A stretch of 37,557 nucleotides of DNA from a virus (IMGVR_UViG_3300047994_000064:1-37557); one strand, 5' to 3'; shown: positions 1-6,180, counted from the first letter of the stretch. A program made the numbers and translations. Notes: generated by a model from the letters alone, not told the origin.

Positions 1-87
1 GGAGGCGATGGCCCGACGGATAGAGGACTCCGAGACCCCGGTGGCCTCGGCGGCCTCGGGGATCGAGTAGGCGATGCGCGCGGCCAT
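1..87 (-). CDS. Excisionase/AlpA-like HTH protein, N-terminal part (cut by window)
   Basis: Only the first 29 codons are present; the gene runs off the left edge. The visible part (MAARIAYSIPEAAEATG...) has the 'IPEAAEATGVSESSIRRAI' helix-turn-helix seen in MerR/AlpA-type excisionases and DNA-binding regulators. It is identical at DNA level to the start of the 61-residue gene at 36548-36733. Its ATG overlaps the TGA of the XRE-like gene upstream (ATGA), so the two are co-translated. Role inferred: recombination directionality or control of early genes. The family call is good; the exact role is not shown. Confidence 0.7.
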   Translation of the reverse strand, partial: MAARIAYSIPEAAEATGVSESSIRRAIAS

Positions 88-99
88 CAGGCCACGTCC
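1..99. repeat. 99-bp perfect direct repeat, left copy
   Basis: Positions 1-99 are identical base for base to 36647-36745; the first mismatch is at 100 (T versus C). The repeat covers the start of the excisionase-like gene and the last codons of the XRE-like gene. It probably continues beyond the left edge. Beyond 99 the two loci are homologous but diverged, so this is shared ancestry or recent recombination rather than a duplicated sequence end. Confidence 0.95.
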
Positions 100-368
100 T
101 CGGCGCGGCTCGGTGCCGGCACCAGTCGGGGGGTGAAGTAGACGTGCGGCTTGTCGGTGAGGTCGTAGAACTCAGCGAGTGCCGCGGTGAGCTTCGGGCC
201 GGGGCGGTCAGCGCCGATCTCGACGGCGCTGATGGTGCCCTCGGCGTAGCGGCGGCCCGTGATCGCGGCCAGCCCTTCGACGACGTCCATCAGCGTGTAG
301 CCGTGGGCTCTGCGGAGGTGGGCCAGGCCGACGAGCGGCGGGGTGACCCGGCGGGCGGTTGGCTTCAT
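87..368 (-). CDS. Small XRE-like HTH regulator (left copy)
   Basis: This 93-residue protein has the core 'TPPLVGLAHLRRAHGYTLMDV...EGTISAVEIG', a Cro/CI-type helix-turn-helix in which the recognition helix follows 'GTIS'. Its paralogue at 36733-37023 aligns over its whole length (TPPLVGIAHLRRALGYSLEDV...GTISGIELG). I chose the ATG at 368 because the paralogue has an ATG at the matching place. There is no Shine-Dalgarno before it, but a possible promoter (TTGTGC-17 bp-CATAGT, 404-376) would start the transcript at or next to this ATG, so the mRNA may be leaderless. A TTG at 404 would add 12 residues but lies inside that -35 element. It is divergent from the repressor at 535, so it may be the Cro-like arm of the switch (inference). 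Confidence 0.75.
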   Translation of the reverse strand: MKPTARRVTPPLVGLAHLRRAHGYTLMDVVEGLAAITGRRYAEGTISAVEIGADRPGPKLTAALAEFYDLTDKPHVYFTPRLVPAPSRAEDVA

Positions 369-534
369 GTCTGGAACTATGGCCCAAGTCGGCCCTAAGC
401 ACAACCCAAGATGGGCATAACTTGTATCTCCGCAGGTCAGGCGCCCGATTGTCCGCGTGTCGGTCCCGAGTTTCGTACATGTAGTTAGGAAGTTAGGTTT
501 GTCTTAGGTTCCATTCCGGGGAGAGGCTCCAGCC
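369..534. promoter_or_regulatory. Divergent immunity promoter region, left module
   Basis: This gap separates the minus-strand XRE gene from the plus-strand repressor. It holds a candidate minus-strand promoter (TTGTGC at 404-399, 17-bp spacer, CATAGT at 381-376). It also holds the box CCGCAGGTCAG at 430-440, whose near edge is 62 nt from the XRE start. Close to the repressor start are three TTAGG-type direct repeats (GTTAGGA 484-490, GTTAGGT 492-498, CTTAGGT 503-509), which could be operators. A good ribosome-binding site, GGGGAGAGG, is at 518-526. Confidence 0.5.
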
Positions 535-969
535 ATGGCACGCAGGACCACACCGGTCGGCGCACGACTGGCCGGCCTACTCAAGGAGGCGAACCGTGAC
601 GGCCTTCGCTGGAAGGACATCCCGCGCAAGTCGGAGTCCACCATGTCGGCGCTCGCCAACGACCCCGGGCGACGGATGGCCGACGACACCGCGGCAGCGA
701 TCGACGAGGGGATGGGCTGGGCGGCCGGCACCGCGTGGAAGATCGCGGTCGGCGAAATCACCGACCCTGTTCCGCGTGTCGAAACGCCGCCCGGCACTGT
801 CGGTGGTACGCGCCAGGCTCCGGGCATCACCAAGGCGGGCGATCGGGGAGAGGGAGAGTTGGCTGCGAACGAGCGCAAGATTGTGGGGGAGGCGGCGCGC
901 CTGTTGGCCCAGGTGGCCGAGCTGCTGGCGCAGATCGAGACGGGGGCTGACGATGCTGACTCCGACTGA
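535..969 (+). CDS. Probable immunity repressor (left module)
   Basis: This 144-residue DNA-binding-like protein has an N-terminal helical region with 'LRWKDIPRKSESTMSALAN' as the likely HTH, followed by 'AAIDEGMGWAAGTAWKIAVGEI'. The pattern of one helix, then GW..GT/V.., then a hydrophobic strand and G/D is shared with the right-hand protein at 37194 (TYGWPEGVAFRLVDPDE) and is typical of actinophage immunity repressors. The C-terminal 40 residues (ERKIVGEAARLLAQVAELLAQIE) form a leucine-heptad helix suited to dimerisation. The ATG follows GGGGAGAGG at good spacing. It overlaps the DUF3263 gene by 17 nt. The two repressors are strongly diverged, so different immunity specificity is likely (inference). 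Confidence 0.65.
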   Translation: MARRTTPVGARLAGLLKEANRDGLRWKDIPRKSESTMSALANDPGRRMADDTAAAIDEGMGWAAGTAWKIAVGEITDPVPRVETPPGTVGGTRQAPGITKAGDRGEGELAANERKIVGEAARLLAQVAELLAQIETGADDADSD

Positions 970-1192
970 GCACGCGATGCTCGAGCACGCCGGCCTTCGC
1001 TGGCGACGCGCGGGCATCAGCGAGCAGGTCATCCGGGAGCGGTGGGGCGTCTCGGGCACGAGATTCTGGCAGGTCGTCAACGGCCTGCTCGACCGCCCGG
1101 ATGCGCTCGCGGCTCAGCCGATGACCGTGCGGCGCCTTCGTGCGCTGCGCGAGGGTCGGCGCCTGACGAGGTCGTCGCATGCGATTGGCTAA
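953..1192 (+). CDS. DUF3263 family small protein
   Basis: This 79-residue protein closely matches the actinobacterial DUF3263 pattern: 'LRWRRAGISEQVIRERWGVSGTRFWQVVNGLLDRPDALAAQPMTVRRLRALR'. The segment 'IRERWGVSGTRFWQVVNGLL' reads as a helix-turn-helix. The function of the family is unknown; DNA binding is plausible. The ATG at 953 sits inside the 3' end of the repressor gene behind a G-rich site (GGGGG, 942-946), so the two are translationally coupled. A strong hairpin terminator follows. Confidence 0.75.
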   Translation: MLTPTEHAMLEHAGLRWRRAGISEQVIRERWGVSGTRFWQVVNGLLDRPDALAAQPMTVRRLRALREGRRLTRSSHAIG

Positions 1193-1218
1193 GGCGTTGG
1201 CTAAGGCGGGCTGGCATG

Positions 1219-1265
1219 GAGAAGGCCCGCCACCACTCGGTTTCCCTTGTGGTGCGGGCCTTCTC
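1219..1265. terminator. Hairpin terminator after the repressor/DUF3263 operon
   Basis: A near-perfect inverted repeat: left arm GAGAAGGCCCGCCACCAC (1219-1236), right arm GTGGTGCGGGCCTTCTC (1249-1265), with one bulged C. It lacks a clear T tract, as is common in high-GC actinobacteria. It separates the repressor operon from the attachment core and integrase. Confidence 0.8.
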
Positions 1266-1269
1266 ACCA

Positions 1270-1320
1270 GTACGCCGCGTAGGACTTGAACCTACAACCC
1301 GCGGATTAAGAGTCCGCGGA
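1270..1320 (-). other. Attachment core: 3' half of tRNA-Lys(CTT)
   Basis: On the minus strand the sequence has an exact tRNA 3' half: anticodon stem GCGGA, loop CTCTTAA (anticodon CTT, Lys), stem TCCGC, variable loop GGGTT, T-arm GTAGG-TTCAAGT-CCTAC, acceptor strand GCGGCGT and discriminator A. No CCA is encoded. Upstream (1321-1350) there is no matching 5' acceptor (expected ACGCCGC-like) and no proper D-arm, so the gene is not complete. A tRNA 3' half beside a tyrosine integrase is the usual look of a phage att core. The intact tRNA would be expected beyond the right edge of the window. Confidence 0.7.
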
Positions 1321-1355
1321 TACGCTACCCTGGACATGCGCAGAACAGGCCGTTT

Positions 1356-1366
1356 CCGCAGGTCAG
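1356..1366. promoter_or_regulatory. CCGCAGGTCAG box upstream of the integrase
   Basis: The same 11 bases occur at 430-440, and the first 10 at 37085-37094. In all three places the near end of the CCGCAGGTCA core is 62 nt from a start codon (int ATG 1427, XRE ATG 368, XRE ATG 37023). Binding by a phage regulator or by integrase/excisionase is inferred from this. Confidence 0.5.
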
Positions 1367-1426
1367 AGGCTTGCAGCGTCGGTCAAGACTACCCATGAGT
1401 ATCCGTGACTAGGCTAAGGTTTGGCT

Positions 1427-2680
1427 ATGGGCAAGACGACCAGGCGCCAGCGGGGCGAGGGCGCGCTCTACTTCCGCGAGAGCGACTGCATGTGGGTCGG
1501 CTCCGTCGACCTCGGCCACACGCCCGACGGGAAGCGGCGGCGCAAGGTGGTCACCCACTCGACGCAGGCCGGTGCGCTGAAGAAGCTGAACGAGGTCAAG
1601 CGCGCCGTCGGCATCCACGGCGACGTGCCCACCAGGAGCCAGACCCTCGGGGAGTGGCTCGACCGGTGGCTAATGGAGATCGCGCAGCCACGGGTGCGGC
1701 CCCGGACCCTGGACACCTACCGTCACAAGGTCGGCCTCATCAAGGCGGCCATCGGCAGGGTGCGGCTCGACCGGCTGACCCCCGCGCACGTCCGGCAGAT
1801 GCAGGACCACGCAGGCGCCGATGGCCGGTCGAGTACGACCGCGCTACAGGCGCACCGCATCCTGGCGAAGGCGCTCAAGGACGCCGAGCGCGAGGGCCTG
1901 GTCGTGCGCAACGTGGCGACCCTGACCGACGCGCCCCGCAAGGCCGTGAGCACACGCACGGCGCTCTCGGCGGGTGACGCCCGCAGCGTCCTGGTCGGGT
2001 CCGCTGCGGACCCGCTGGCGGCACGGTGGGCGCTGGCGATCCTGTGCGGGGTGCGCCAGGGCGAGGCACTCGGGCTCCGCTGGGAGTACGTCGACCTCGA
2101 CGTGGGCGTGGCCGACCTCGCGTGGCAGCTGCAGCGCCTCACCTGGCGGCACGACTGCGGCGGGACGTGCGGGCGCAAGCGCGGTGCCGAGTGCCCCGAC
2201 CGGTCCCTGATGATCCCGGCGGGGTTCGAGGCCGAGGTGCTGCGCGGCGGGCTGTGCCTGACGCGCCCGAAGTCGGAGGACTCCCGCCGCATCGTCCCGC
2301 TGCCGAGCCTCGTGGTCGACCTGCTCGGACGACACCGGGCCCTGACGGCGCAGCGCCCCAACCCCTTCGGGCTGGTCTGGACGGACGGCGACGGCATGCC
2401 CGTCGACCCGAAGGACGACCGTGCCGCGTGGGGCGCTGCGCTCACCCGCGCCGGCGTCGCACCGGTCGTGCTCCACGCCGCACGCCACACGACGGCGACG
2501 CTGCTGATGAACGGCGGCACCGCCGACACCACCATCCAGTCGATCATGGGCCACTCGGACGTGACGACGACGCAGAAGTACCAGCACGCGGACCTGCGCA
2601 TCGCACGTGAGGCCATCGAGCGCCTCGCGGGGGAGCTGACCGCTACGCTGCCGCCAGTCGATCCTGAGGGGGACGGATGA
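1427..2680 (+). CDS. int: Tyrosine site-specific integrase
   Basis: This 417-residue recombinase integrates and excises the prophage at the att core about 110 bp upstream. An N-terminal arm-binding region is followed by a SAM-like core-binding domain (about 70-165: 'TLGEWLDRWLMEIAQPRVRPRTLDTYRHKV') and the catalytic domain from about 178. The catalytic set is R210 (CGVRQGEALGL), K282 (RPKSEDSRR), H350 and R353 (LHAARH), H376 (IMGHSD) and Y385 (QKYQH), all present. A Cys-containing insert (C244, C248, C256: HDCGGTCGRKRGAEC) is common in actinobacterial phage integrases. The ATG at 1427 follows AAGG at good spacing; an upstream TTG at 1421 is less likely. Its TGA overlaps the ATG of the lipoprotein gene. 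Confidence 0.95.
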   Translation: MGKTTRRQRGEGALYFRESDCMWVGSVDLGHTPDGKRRRKVVTHSTQAGALKKLNEVKRAVGIHGDVPTRSQTLGEWLDRWLMEIAQPRVRPRTLDTYRHKVGLIKAAIGRVRLDRLTPAHVRQMQDHAGADGRSSTTALQAHRILAKALKDAEREGLVVRNVATLTDAPRKAVSTRTALSAGDARSVLVGSAADPLAARWALAILCGVRQGEALGLRWEYVDLDVGVADLAWQLQRLTWRHDCGGTCGRKRGAECPDRSLMIPAGFEAEVLRGGLCLTRPKSEDSRRIVPLPSLVVDLLGRHRALTAQRPNPFGLVWTDGDGMPVDPKDDRAAWGAALTRAGVAPVVLHAARHTTATLLMNGGTADTTIQSIMGHSDVTTTQKYQHADLRIAREAIERLAGELTATLPPVDPEGDG

Positions 2681-3123
2681 AGCGCACCGCCATGCTCGCC
2701 GCCGTGATGATCCTGCTGGCCGGGTGTGGGTCGACCGCGTCGCCGGGTGAAGAGAGAGCCCCAGCCGCGTCGCCGTCGGTGTTCACGCTGTCCGTGCTGG
2801 GCCAGATCACCGTCGGGGACGGCTTGACCGTCGACGGCCCCGGCTCGCTCTGCCTCACGACGGGCACAGGGTACGACGACATCGCGGCGGGCACTGCGGT
2901 GGTGGTGAAGGACAACACGGGCGCCCAGGTCGCGATCGGGCGCCTGGGCGAGGGCGTGACCTCGCCGGACAGCACCAACTACTCGGTGAAGTGCATCTTC
3001 TCGTTCACGGTGCGGGACGTGCCCGGCGACAGTCCGATCTACTCGCTGTCCGTCGGCTCCCGCGGTGAGACGTCATACTCCCGGGCCGACCTGAACAGCC
3101 CGATCTCACTGACCCTCGGCTAA
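2677..3123 (+). CDS. Putative prophage lipoprotein
   Basis: This 148-residue protein has a classical lipoprotein signal: charged start MKRT, a hydrophobic stretch and the lipobox LLAG-C at about residues 14-18. The mature part begins GSTASPGEERAPAASPS, a flexible Ser/Pro/Ala linker, and continues as a beta-rich domain of about 110 residues containing two cysteines. It resembles secreted actinobacterial lipoproteins of unknown function. It is coupled to int by an ATGA overlap and is the only other plus-strand gene on this side, so it is probably made in the lysogen. A surface role such as superinfection exclusion or lysogenic conversion is inferred from location only. Confidence 0.75.
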   Translation: MKRTAMLAAVMILLAGCGSTASPGEERAPAASPSVFTLSVLGQITVGDGLTVDGPGSLCLTTGTGYDDIAAGTAVVVKDNTGAQVAIGRLGEGVTSPDSTNYSVKCIFSFTVRDVPGDSPIYSLSVGSRGETSYSRADLNSPISLTLG

Positions 3124-3139
3124 CCCCGGCAACGACGAA

Positions 3140-3177
3140 ACGCCCCCGCACGCTGCGCATGGCAGGTGCGGGGGCGT
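3140..3177. terminator. Bidirectional terminator between converging operons
   Basis: ACGCCCCCGCAC (3140-3151) pairs with GTGCGGGGGCGT (3166-3177), giving a 12-bp GC-rich stem with a 14-nt loop. It lies between the plus-strand int/lipoprotein genes and the end of the minus-strand late operon. On the minus strand it is followed by TTTCGTCGTT, so it can serve both directions. Confidence 0.8.
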
Positions 3178-3179
3178 CG

Positions 3180-3353
3180 TCACGACCCCGCCGGAGGGTC
3201 CGGTGACGGCGGGGCGGTCGGTGGGCGAGGGGCACGAGGCTGGAACGGGTCGGGGTAGAGCGCGCCGACCTCGAGGTAGACGCGCAGGACGGCCATCCAC
3301 GCCGGGTCGAGGCCGGCGCGGATCGCGAGCTCCTCGCCGATGCTCACTCCCAT
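3180..3353 (-). CDS. Small phage protein of unknown function
   Basis: This 57-residue protein starts MGVSIGEELAIRAGLDPAWMAVLRVYLEVG and ends in a Pro-rich tail. It is the last gene of the late transcript and its start overlaps the stop of the gene before it by 10 nt. No domain is recognised. The position downstream of the metallophosphoesterase suggests a small structural or lysis-associated product (weak inference). Confidence 0.55.
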   Translation of the reverse strand: MGVSIGEELAIRAGLDPAWMAVLRVYLEVGALYPDPFQPRAPRPPTAPPSPDPPAGS

Positions 3354-3511
3354 GAGGGCGGCCAGGGGTCGGGGCTCGGGCGGAAGCCGAACGGCTGCGG
3401 CCCGGTGTCGCGCTCGGTCGAGGCGGACCCGCCCCAGTCGTCGTCGTCGTCGGGCTCGAGGATGCACAGGTCGACGACGGTGCGCCCGAGCAGGCTCAGG
3501 GTGAGGCGCAC
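3344..3511 (-). CDS. Small acidic phage protein
   Basis: This 55-residue protein runs VRLTLSLLGRTVVDLCILEP, then five Asp, then a Gly/Pro/Phe tail (GPQPFGFRPSPDP). The GTG at 3511 lies inside the end of the phosphoesterase gene behind GGGGAC. Short proteins of this form (LLGxxVV.L.., acidic run, PFGF) occur near the tail/lysis genes of many actinophages with no known function. Confidence 0.6.
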   Translation of the reverse strand: MRLTLSLLGRTVVDLCILEPDDDDDWGGSASTERDTGPQPFGFRPSPDPWPPSWE

Positions 3512-4782
3512 GGCGCGTCCCCGGCCCAGGTGAGCACGCGCAGCCGGTCCCAGCCGCCGCGGCCCACGGTGAGCGTGAGCAGCCCGGACGGGGCGGCGTC
3601 GCCGGTCTCGCGCGCCCACCACTCGGAGCCGTTGTCGAGCGCCGGCGCCTGCACCCACGTCTTCGCACCGGACTGCACGACGCGGACGTGGTGGTAATGG
3701 CCAGACACGAGCAGGGTTGCCTCCCCGGCGGGGAGCATCCCGTGAGCCTGCCCGGCCCACCACTTCTCGGCGCCACCCTTGCACTGGTGGCCGTGGGCGA
3801 CGGCGACGATGGTACCGCCGAGGTCGACGGTCACCACGTCCTTGTCGACGCCGGGAAAATGCCAGGCGACGTGCCCGAACTTCTCCGGCTGGTCGGCTAG
3901 GCGCTCGCACACGGCGGCGGCGGCGTCGATGTCCCACGAGTCGTGGTGCGCCGTCTCGACCTGCCGCGTCGACTGGTCGTGGTTGCCGCCGACGGCGATG
4001 ACGGACACGGCGGGGGCGACCTTCGCGAACGCCATGACGACGTGGGCGACGATGCGCCGGTAGACGCGGACCATCTCGGTGGGGAACAGGTCTGTGCGGG
4101 CGATGAGCCGGCCACCCTGGGAGACATAGCCCTCGCAGCCATCGCCGGGGAAGATCAGCGCGACCGGCCCGGCCTCGCCGCGCTTGGACAGCGTGCGGTA
4201 CTCGGCCAGCGCCCGGTCGGTCAGCGCGAGGATGCGGGCGACGGTGCGGTCGGTGCCACCGCCGGCGGGCTCCCACTTGCCGATCTGCATGTCGGCGTAG
4301 ACCACGGTGAACGTGTCTGCGGTTTCGCTGACCGCCGGTCGCGGTTTCGCTGACCGCCACCGGTCGATCGCGGCGAGCAGGTCGTCGGCGCTGTTGGCAG
4401 ATTCGGTGGTCTGCTCGACGCGGAAGCGGTAGCGCCATACCGGCTTGGTGACGGCGGGCGCCTGGCGCAGCTGCCCGTCCTTGCCGGGCTCGGGCATGTA
4501 CGGCTCGGGCCGGGTCCATGCCTCCGGGTCGAAGCGGGCCTCGACCAGGACCAGGCGCCAGCCCTCGGGCAGGGTGACGCCCATCGCCTCGACGGCGGTG
4601 CGCCACTCGTCCTCGGTTGACAGATGGTTGACGGCGTCGGTGGTGATCTCCGACGGCTGCCCACCGGCGTAGCGGACGCCGGGCTCGAAGCCCTTAGGCG
4701 CTGCGGTGCGGGTGCGCTTGGGTGCCTTCGGCGTCGGACCCGCTGCGGCGTACTCAGCGGCGAGCGAGTCGCCCAGGCTCAC
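3496..4782 (-). CDS. Metallophosphoesterase (calcineurin-like)
   Basis: This 428-residue protein has the metal-binding motifs of the calcineurin-like phosphoesterase fold in order: YADMQ (D164, Q166), FPGDG (213-215, in place of the usual GDxxD), GGNHD (266-269), AHGH (330-332) and SGHYHH (361-365). The likely activity is metal-dependent phosphomono- or diester hydrolysis; the substrate is unknown. The N-terminal 150 residues are a separate region that begins MSLGDSLAAE, like the protein encoded just upstream (MSLKDALAAE). The ATG overlaps the stop of that gene (4779-4782). An 18-bp repeat at 4319-4336/4341-4358 sits between the two halves. Confidence 0.85.
   Translation of the reverse strand: MSLGDSLAAEYAAAGPTPKAPKRTRTAAPKGFEPGVRYAGGQPSEITTDAVNHLSTEDEWRTAVEAMGVTLPEGWRLVLVEARFDPEAWTRPEPYMPEPGKDGQLRQAPAVTKPVWRYRFRVEQTTESANSADDLLAAIDRWRSAKPRPAVSETADTFTVVYADMQIGKWEPAGGGTDRTVARILALTDRALAEYRTLSKRGEAGPVALIFPGDGCEGYVSQGGRLIARTDLFPTEMVRVYRRIVAHVVMAFAKVAPAVSVIAVGGNHDQSTRQVETAHHDSWDIDAAAAVCERLADQPEKFGHVAWHFPGVDKDVVTVDLGGTIVAVAHGHQCKGGAEKWWAGQAHGMLPAGEATLLVSGHYHHVRVVQSGAKTWVQAPALDNGSEWWARETGDAAPSGLLTLTVGRGGWDRLRVLTWAGDAPCASP
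4319..4358. repeat. 18-bp direct repeat, 22-bp period, inside the phosphoesterase gene
   Basis: GCGGTTTCGCTGACCGCC occurs at 4319-4336 and at 4341-4358. The 22-bp period is not a multiple of three, so the two copies are read in different frames (RSAKPR and AVSETA). It lies at the junction between the N-terminal region and the catalytic domain. Confidence 0.9.
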
Positions 4783-5021
4783 GGGCGCGGGCAGGCGCAG
4801 ATGCCGCGCCTGTGACGCTGCACGGTGTTCTGCCCGACCTTGTGACCCTCGGTGGTGAGCGCGCGCAGGATGATCGTCGTGGTGATCTGCTGGTCGGCCA
4901 GGTATGCCTGCAGCGCGGCGGAGTCCTCAGGGGTGAGGCGGGCGAGGATCACCGCCATGCCGCAGGGCGGCCCCTTGGTGGCGGTGGCCTTCTCGGCGGC
5001 TAGTGCGTCTTTGAGCGACAT
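4779..5021 (-). CDS. Small HTH-like protein paired with the phosphoesterase
   Basis: This 80-residue protein starts MSLKDALAAEKATATKG. A middle region 'LTPEDSAALQAYLADQQITTTIILRALTTEGHKVGQNTVQRHRRG' looks like a winged or helix-turn-helix fold ending in the RHRRG motif, followed by a short Cys-containing tail (ICACPRP). In actinophages such a protein is regularly encoded just before the metallophosphoesterase. DNA binding is inferred. Confidence 0.65.
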   Translation of the reverse strand: MSLKDALAAEKATATKGPPCGMAVILARLTPEDSAALQAYLADQQITTTIILRALTTEGHKVGQNTVQRHRRGICACPRP

Positions 5022-5051
5022 CGGTGGACCCTTCTGTCGAGGGGACGTGCG

Positions 5052-5732
5052 TCAGGCTCCGCGCTGCGTGTGGCGGGACAGCACCCACTGGCGGCCGAGG
5101 TTGAACAGCCACGTCTCGGCGCCGTGCTTGGGGTCGACGGCGACCTTGGTGCGGGTGTAGACGACCTTCGCGCCGGCCTTGCGGTGCTTGCCGGGGCGCT
5201 CGTCACGCCCGGGCTTGAGCCGCGCCGTCGTGCCGCCGGGACGCCGCACCGTGGTCACGCCGCGCTGGGGCTTGAGCGAGGCGCGGTACTCCTCCCACGT
5301 CGTCGGCGCGATGCCGAGGCTGGCCTGCGGGTCGGGGCGCTTGCCGCCCTCACCGGCGAGGCCGTCGTAGCCGTGACGGAAGGCGACCGTCTGCGCCCTC
5401 GCCGAACTGCTGAGGTCCGGGCAGCCGATCGAGACGGCGTGAATGTGCTCGCCCCAGACGCCGGGCGTCTCCGGGCGCAGCCACGCCGCGAAGCCGACGG
5501 TGCGCAGCGCCGCGACGATCTCGAGCTTCTCCTTGCGGCTGAAGCCCTGGTACTTGGTCGCCACGTCGATGACGCCGCCCCCGTCATGGGTCGATCCTGA
5601 CGCCGCCGTCTGGCCCGCCCGGTAGGAGCCCTGCGCCAGGCGCAGACGGTGGCCGAGGATCTTCACCGCGGCGTCGAGCTGCTTCTTCGTCCGGGCGTCG
5701 GTGACCATCGAGCCGCCGAGGGAGACGCGCAT
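5052..5732 (-). CDS. Endolysin, M15-type peptidase
   Basis: This 226-residue protein has a VanY/D-Ala-D-Ala carboxypeptidase-like (M15) catalytic domain in residues 1-130. The zinc site is H49-x6-D56 (GSTHDGGGVIDVA) and H98 in 'WGEHIHAV'. It would cut a peptide bond in peptidoglycan during lysis. A basic linker (KPGRDERPGKHRKAG) leads to a C-terminal stretch of about 40 residues (VVYTRTKVAVDPKHGAETWLF...) that may bind the cell wall. There is no signal peptide, so export would rely on the holin encoded just upstream, whose stop overlaps this ATG (ATGA at 5732). Confidence 0.85.
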   Translation of the reverse strand: MRVSLGGSMVTDARTKKQLDAAVKILGHRLRLAQGSYRAGQTAASGSTHDGGGVIDVATKYQGFSRKEKLEIVAALRTVGFAAWLRPETPGVWGEHIHAVSIGCPDLSSSARAQTVAFRHGYDGLAGEGGKRPDPQASLGIAPTTWEEYRASLKPQRGVTTVRRPGGTTARLKPGRDERPGKHRKAGAKVVYTRTKVAVDPKHGAETWLFNLGRQWVLSRHTQRGA

Positions 5733-6001
5733 CAGTGGTCGCCGACCTCGGTGTCGGGGATCGCGTCGACGACGGTCTCGACGCCGAGCGACGGCCCCTC
5801 GCCGCCGACGCCCGCCGACGCGAGCGAGGTGAGCACGGACAGCACGCCCATCGACAGGGCCGCGTAGCCGCACGCCTGAGCGGCGTCGGTGATCTCCGCG
5901 AGCGAGGTGAACGTCACCGCGCCCCACGCGACGACGGCGCCCTGCGCGGCGGACTTGAGCGCACGCTCGGCGGTGGCCTTCCAGAACAGGATCGTGAACA
6001 C
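5732..6001 (-). CDS. Holin, r1t-like
   Basis: This 89-residue protein starts MFTILFWKATAERALKSAAQGAVVAWG, which matches the phage r1t holin family ('FWKAtaERAlkt.aQ'). It has two hydrophobic segments (about 18-34 and 43-64), consistent with a two-pass inner-membrane holin. It lies immediately before the endolysin gene with overlapping stop and start. It triggers lysis by opening the membrane to the endolysin. Confidence 0.85.
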   Translation of the reverse strand: MFTILFWKATAERALKSAAQGAVVAWGAVTFTSLAEITDAAQACGYAALSMGVLSVLTSLASAGVGGEGPSLGVETVVDAIPDTEVGDH

Positions 6002-6010
6002 GGGGACTCC

Positions 6011-6151
6011 TCAGGGGTGGGGCATGAGCGCGGCGTCAGGGACGGCGTCGCACGTCGGGCAGCACAGGACGCCGCCGTGGCGGGTCCAGCGCATCGGGGT
6101 GGTGCAGGTCGGGCAGCGGATCGTGCCGGGCGGGTCGGGCTGCTCGTCCAC
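6011..6151 (-). CDS. Small zinc-ribbon protein
   Basis: This 46-residue protein has two CPxC knuckles, CPTC (13-16) and CPTC (31-34), that form one zinc ribbon. The GTG at 6151 follows GGTGGAGG at good spacing, which supports a real gene despite its size. It lies between the tail-fibre gene and the holin. Function unknown. Confidence 0.6.
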   Translation of the reverse strand: MDEQPDPPGTIRCPTCTTPMRWTRHGGVLCCPTCDAVPDAALMPHP

Positions 6152-6180
6152 GGCTCGCCTCCACCAGGCATCGGCTCGGG

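Noticed and set aside
1270-1350. Complete tRNA-Lys gene
   Set aside because: The 3' half is perfect but no 5' acceptor strand or D-arm can be formed, so it is called an att core instead.
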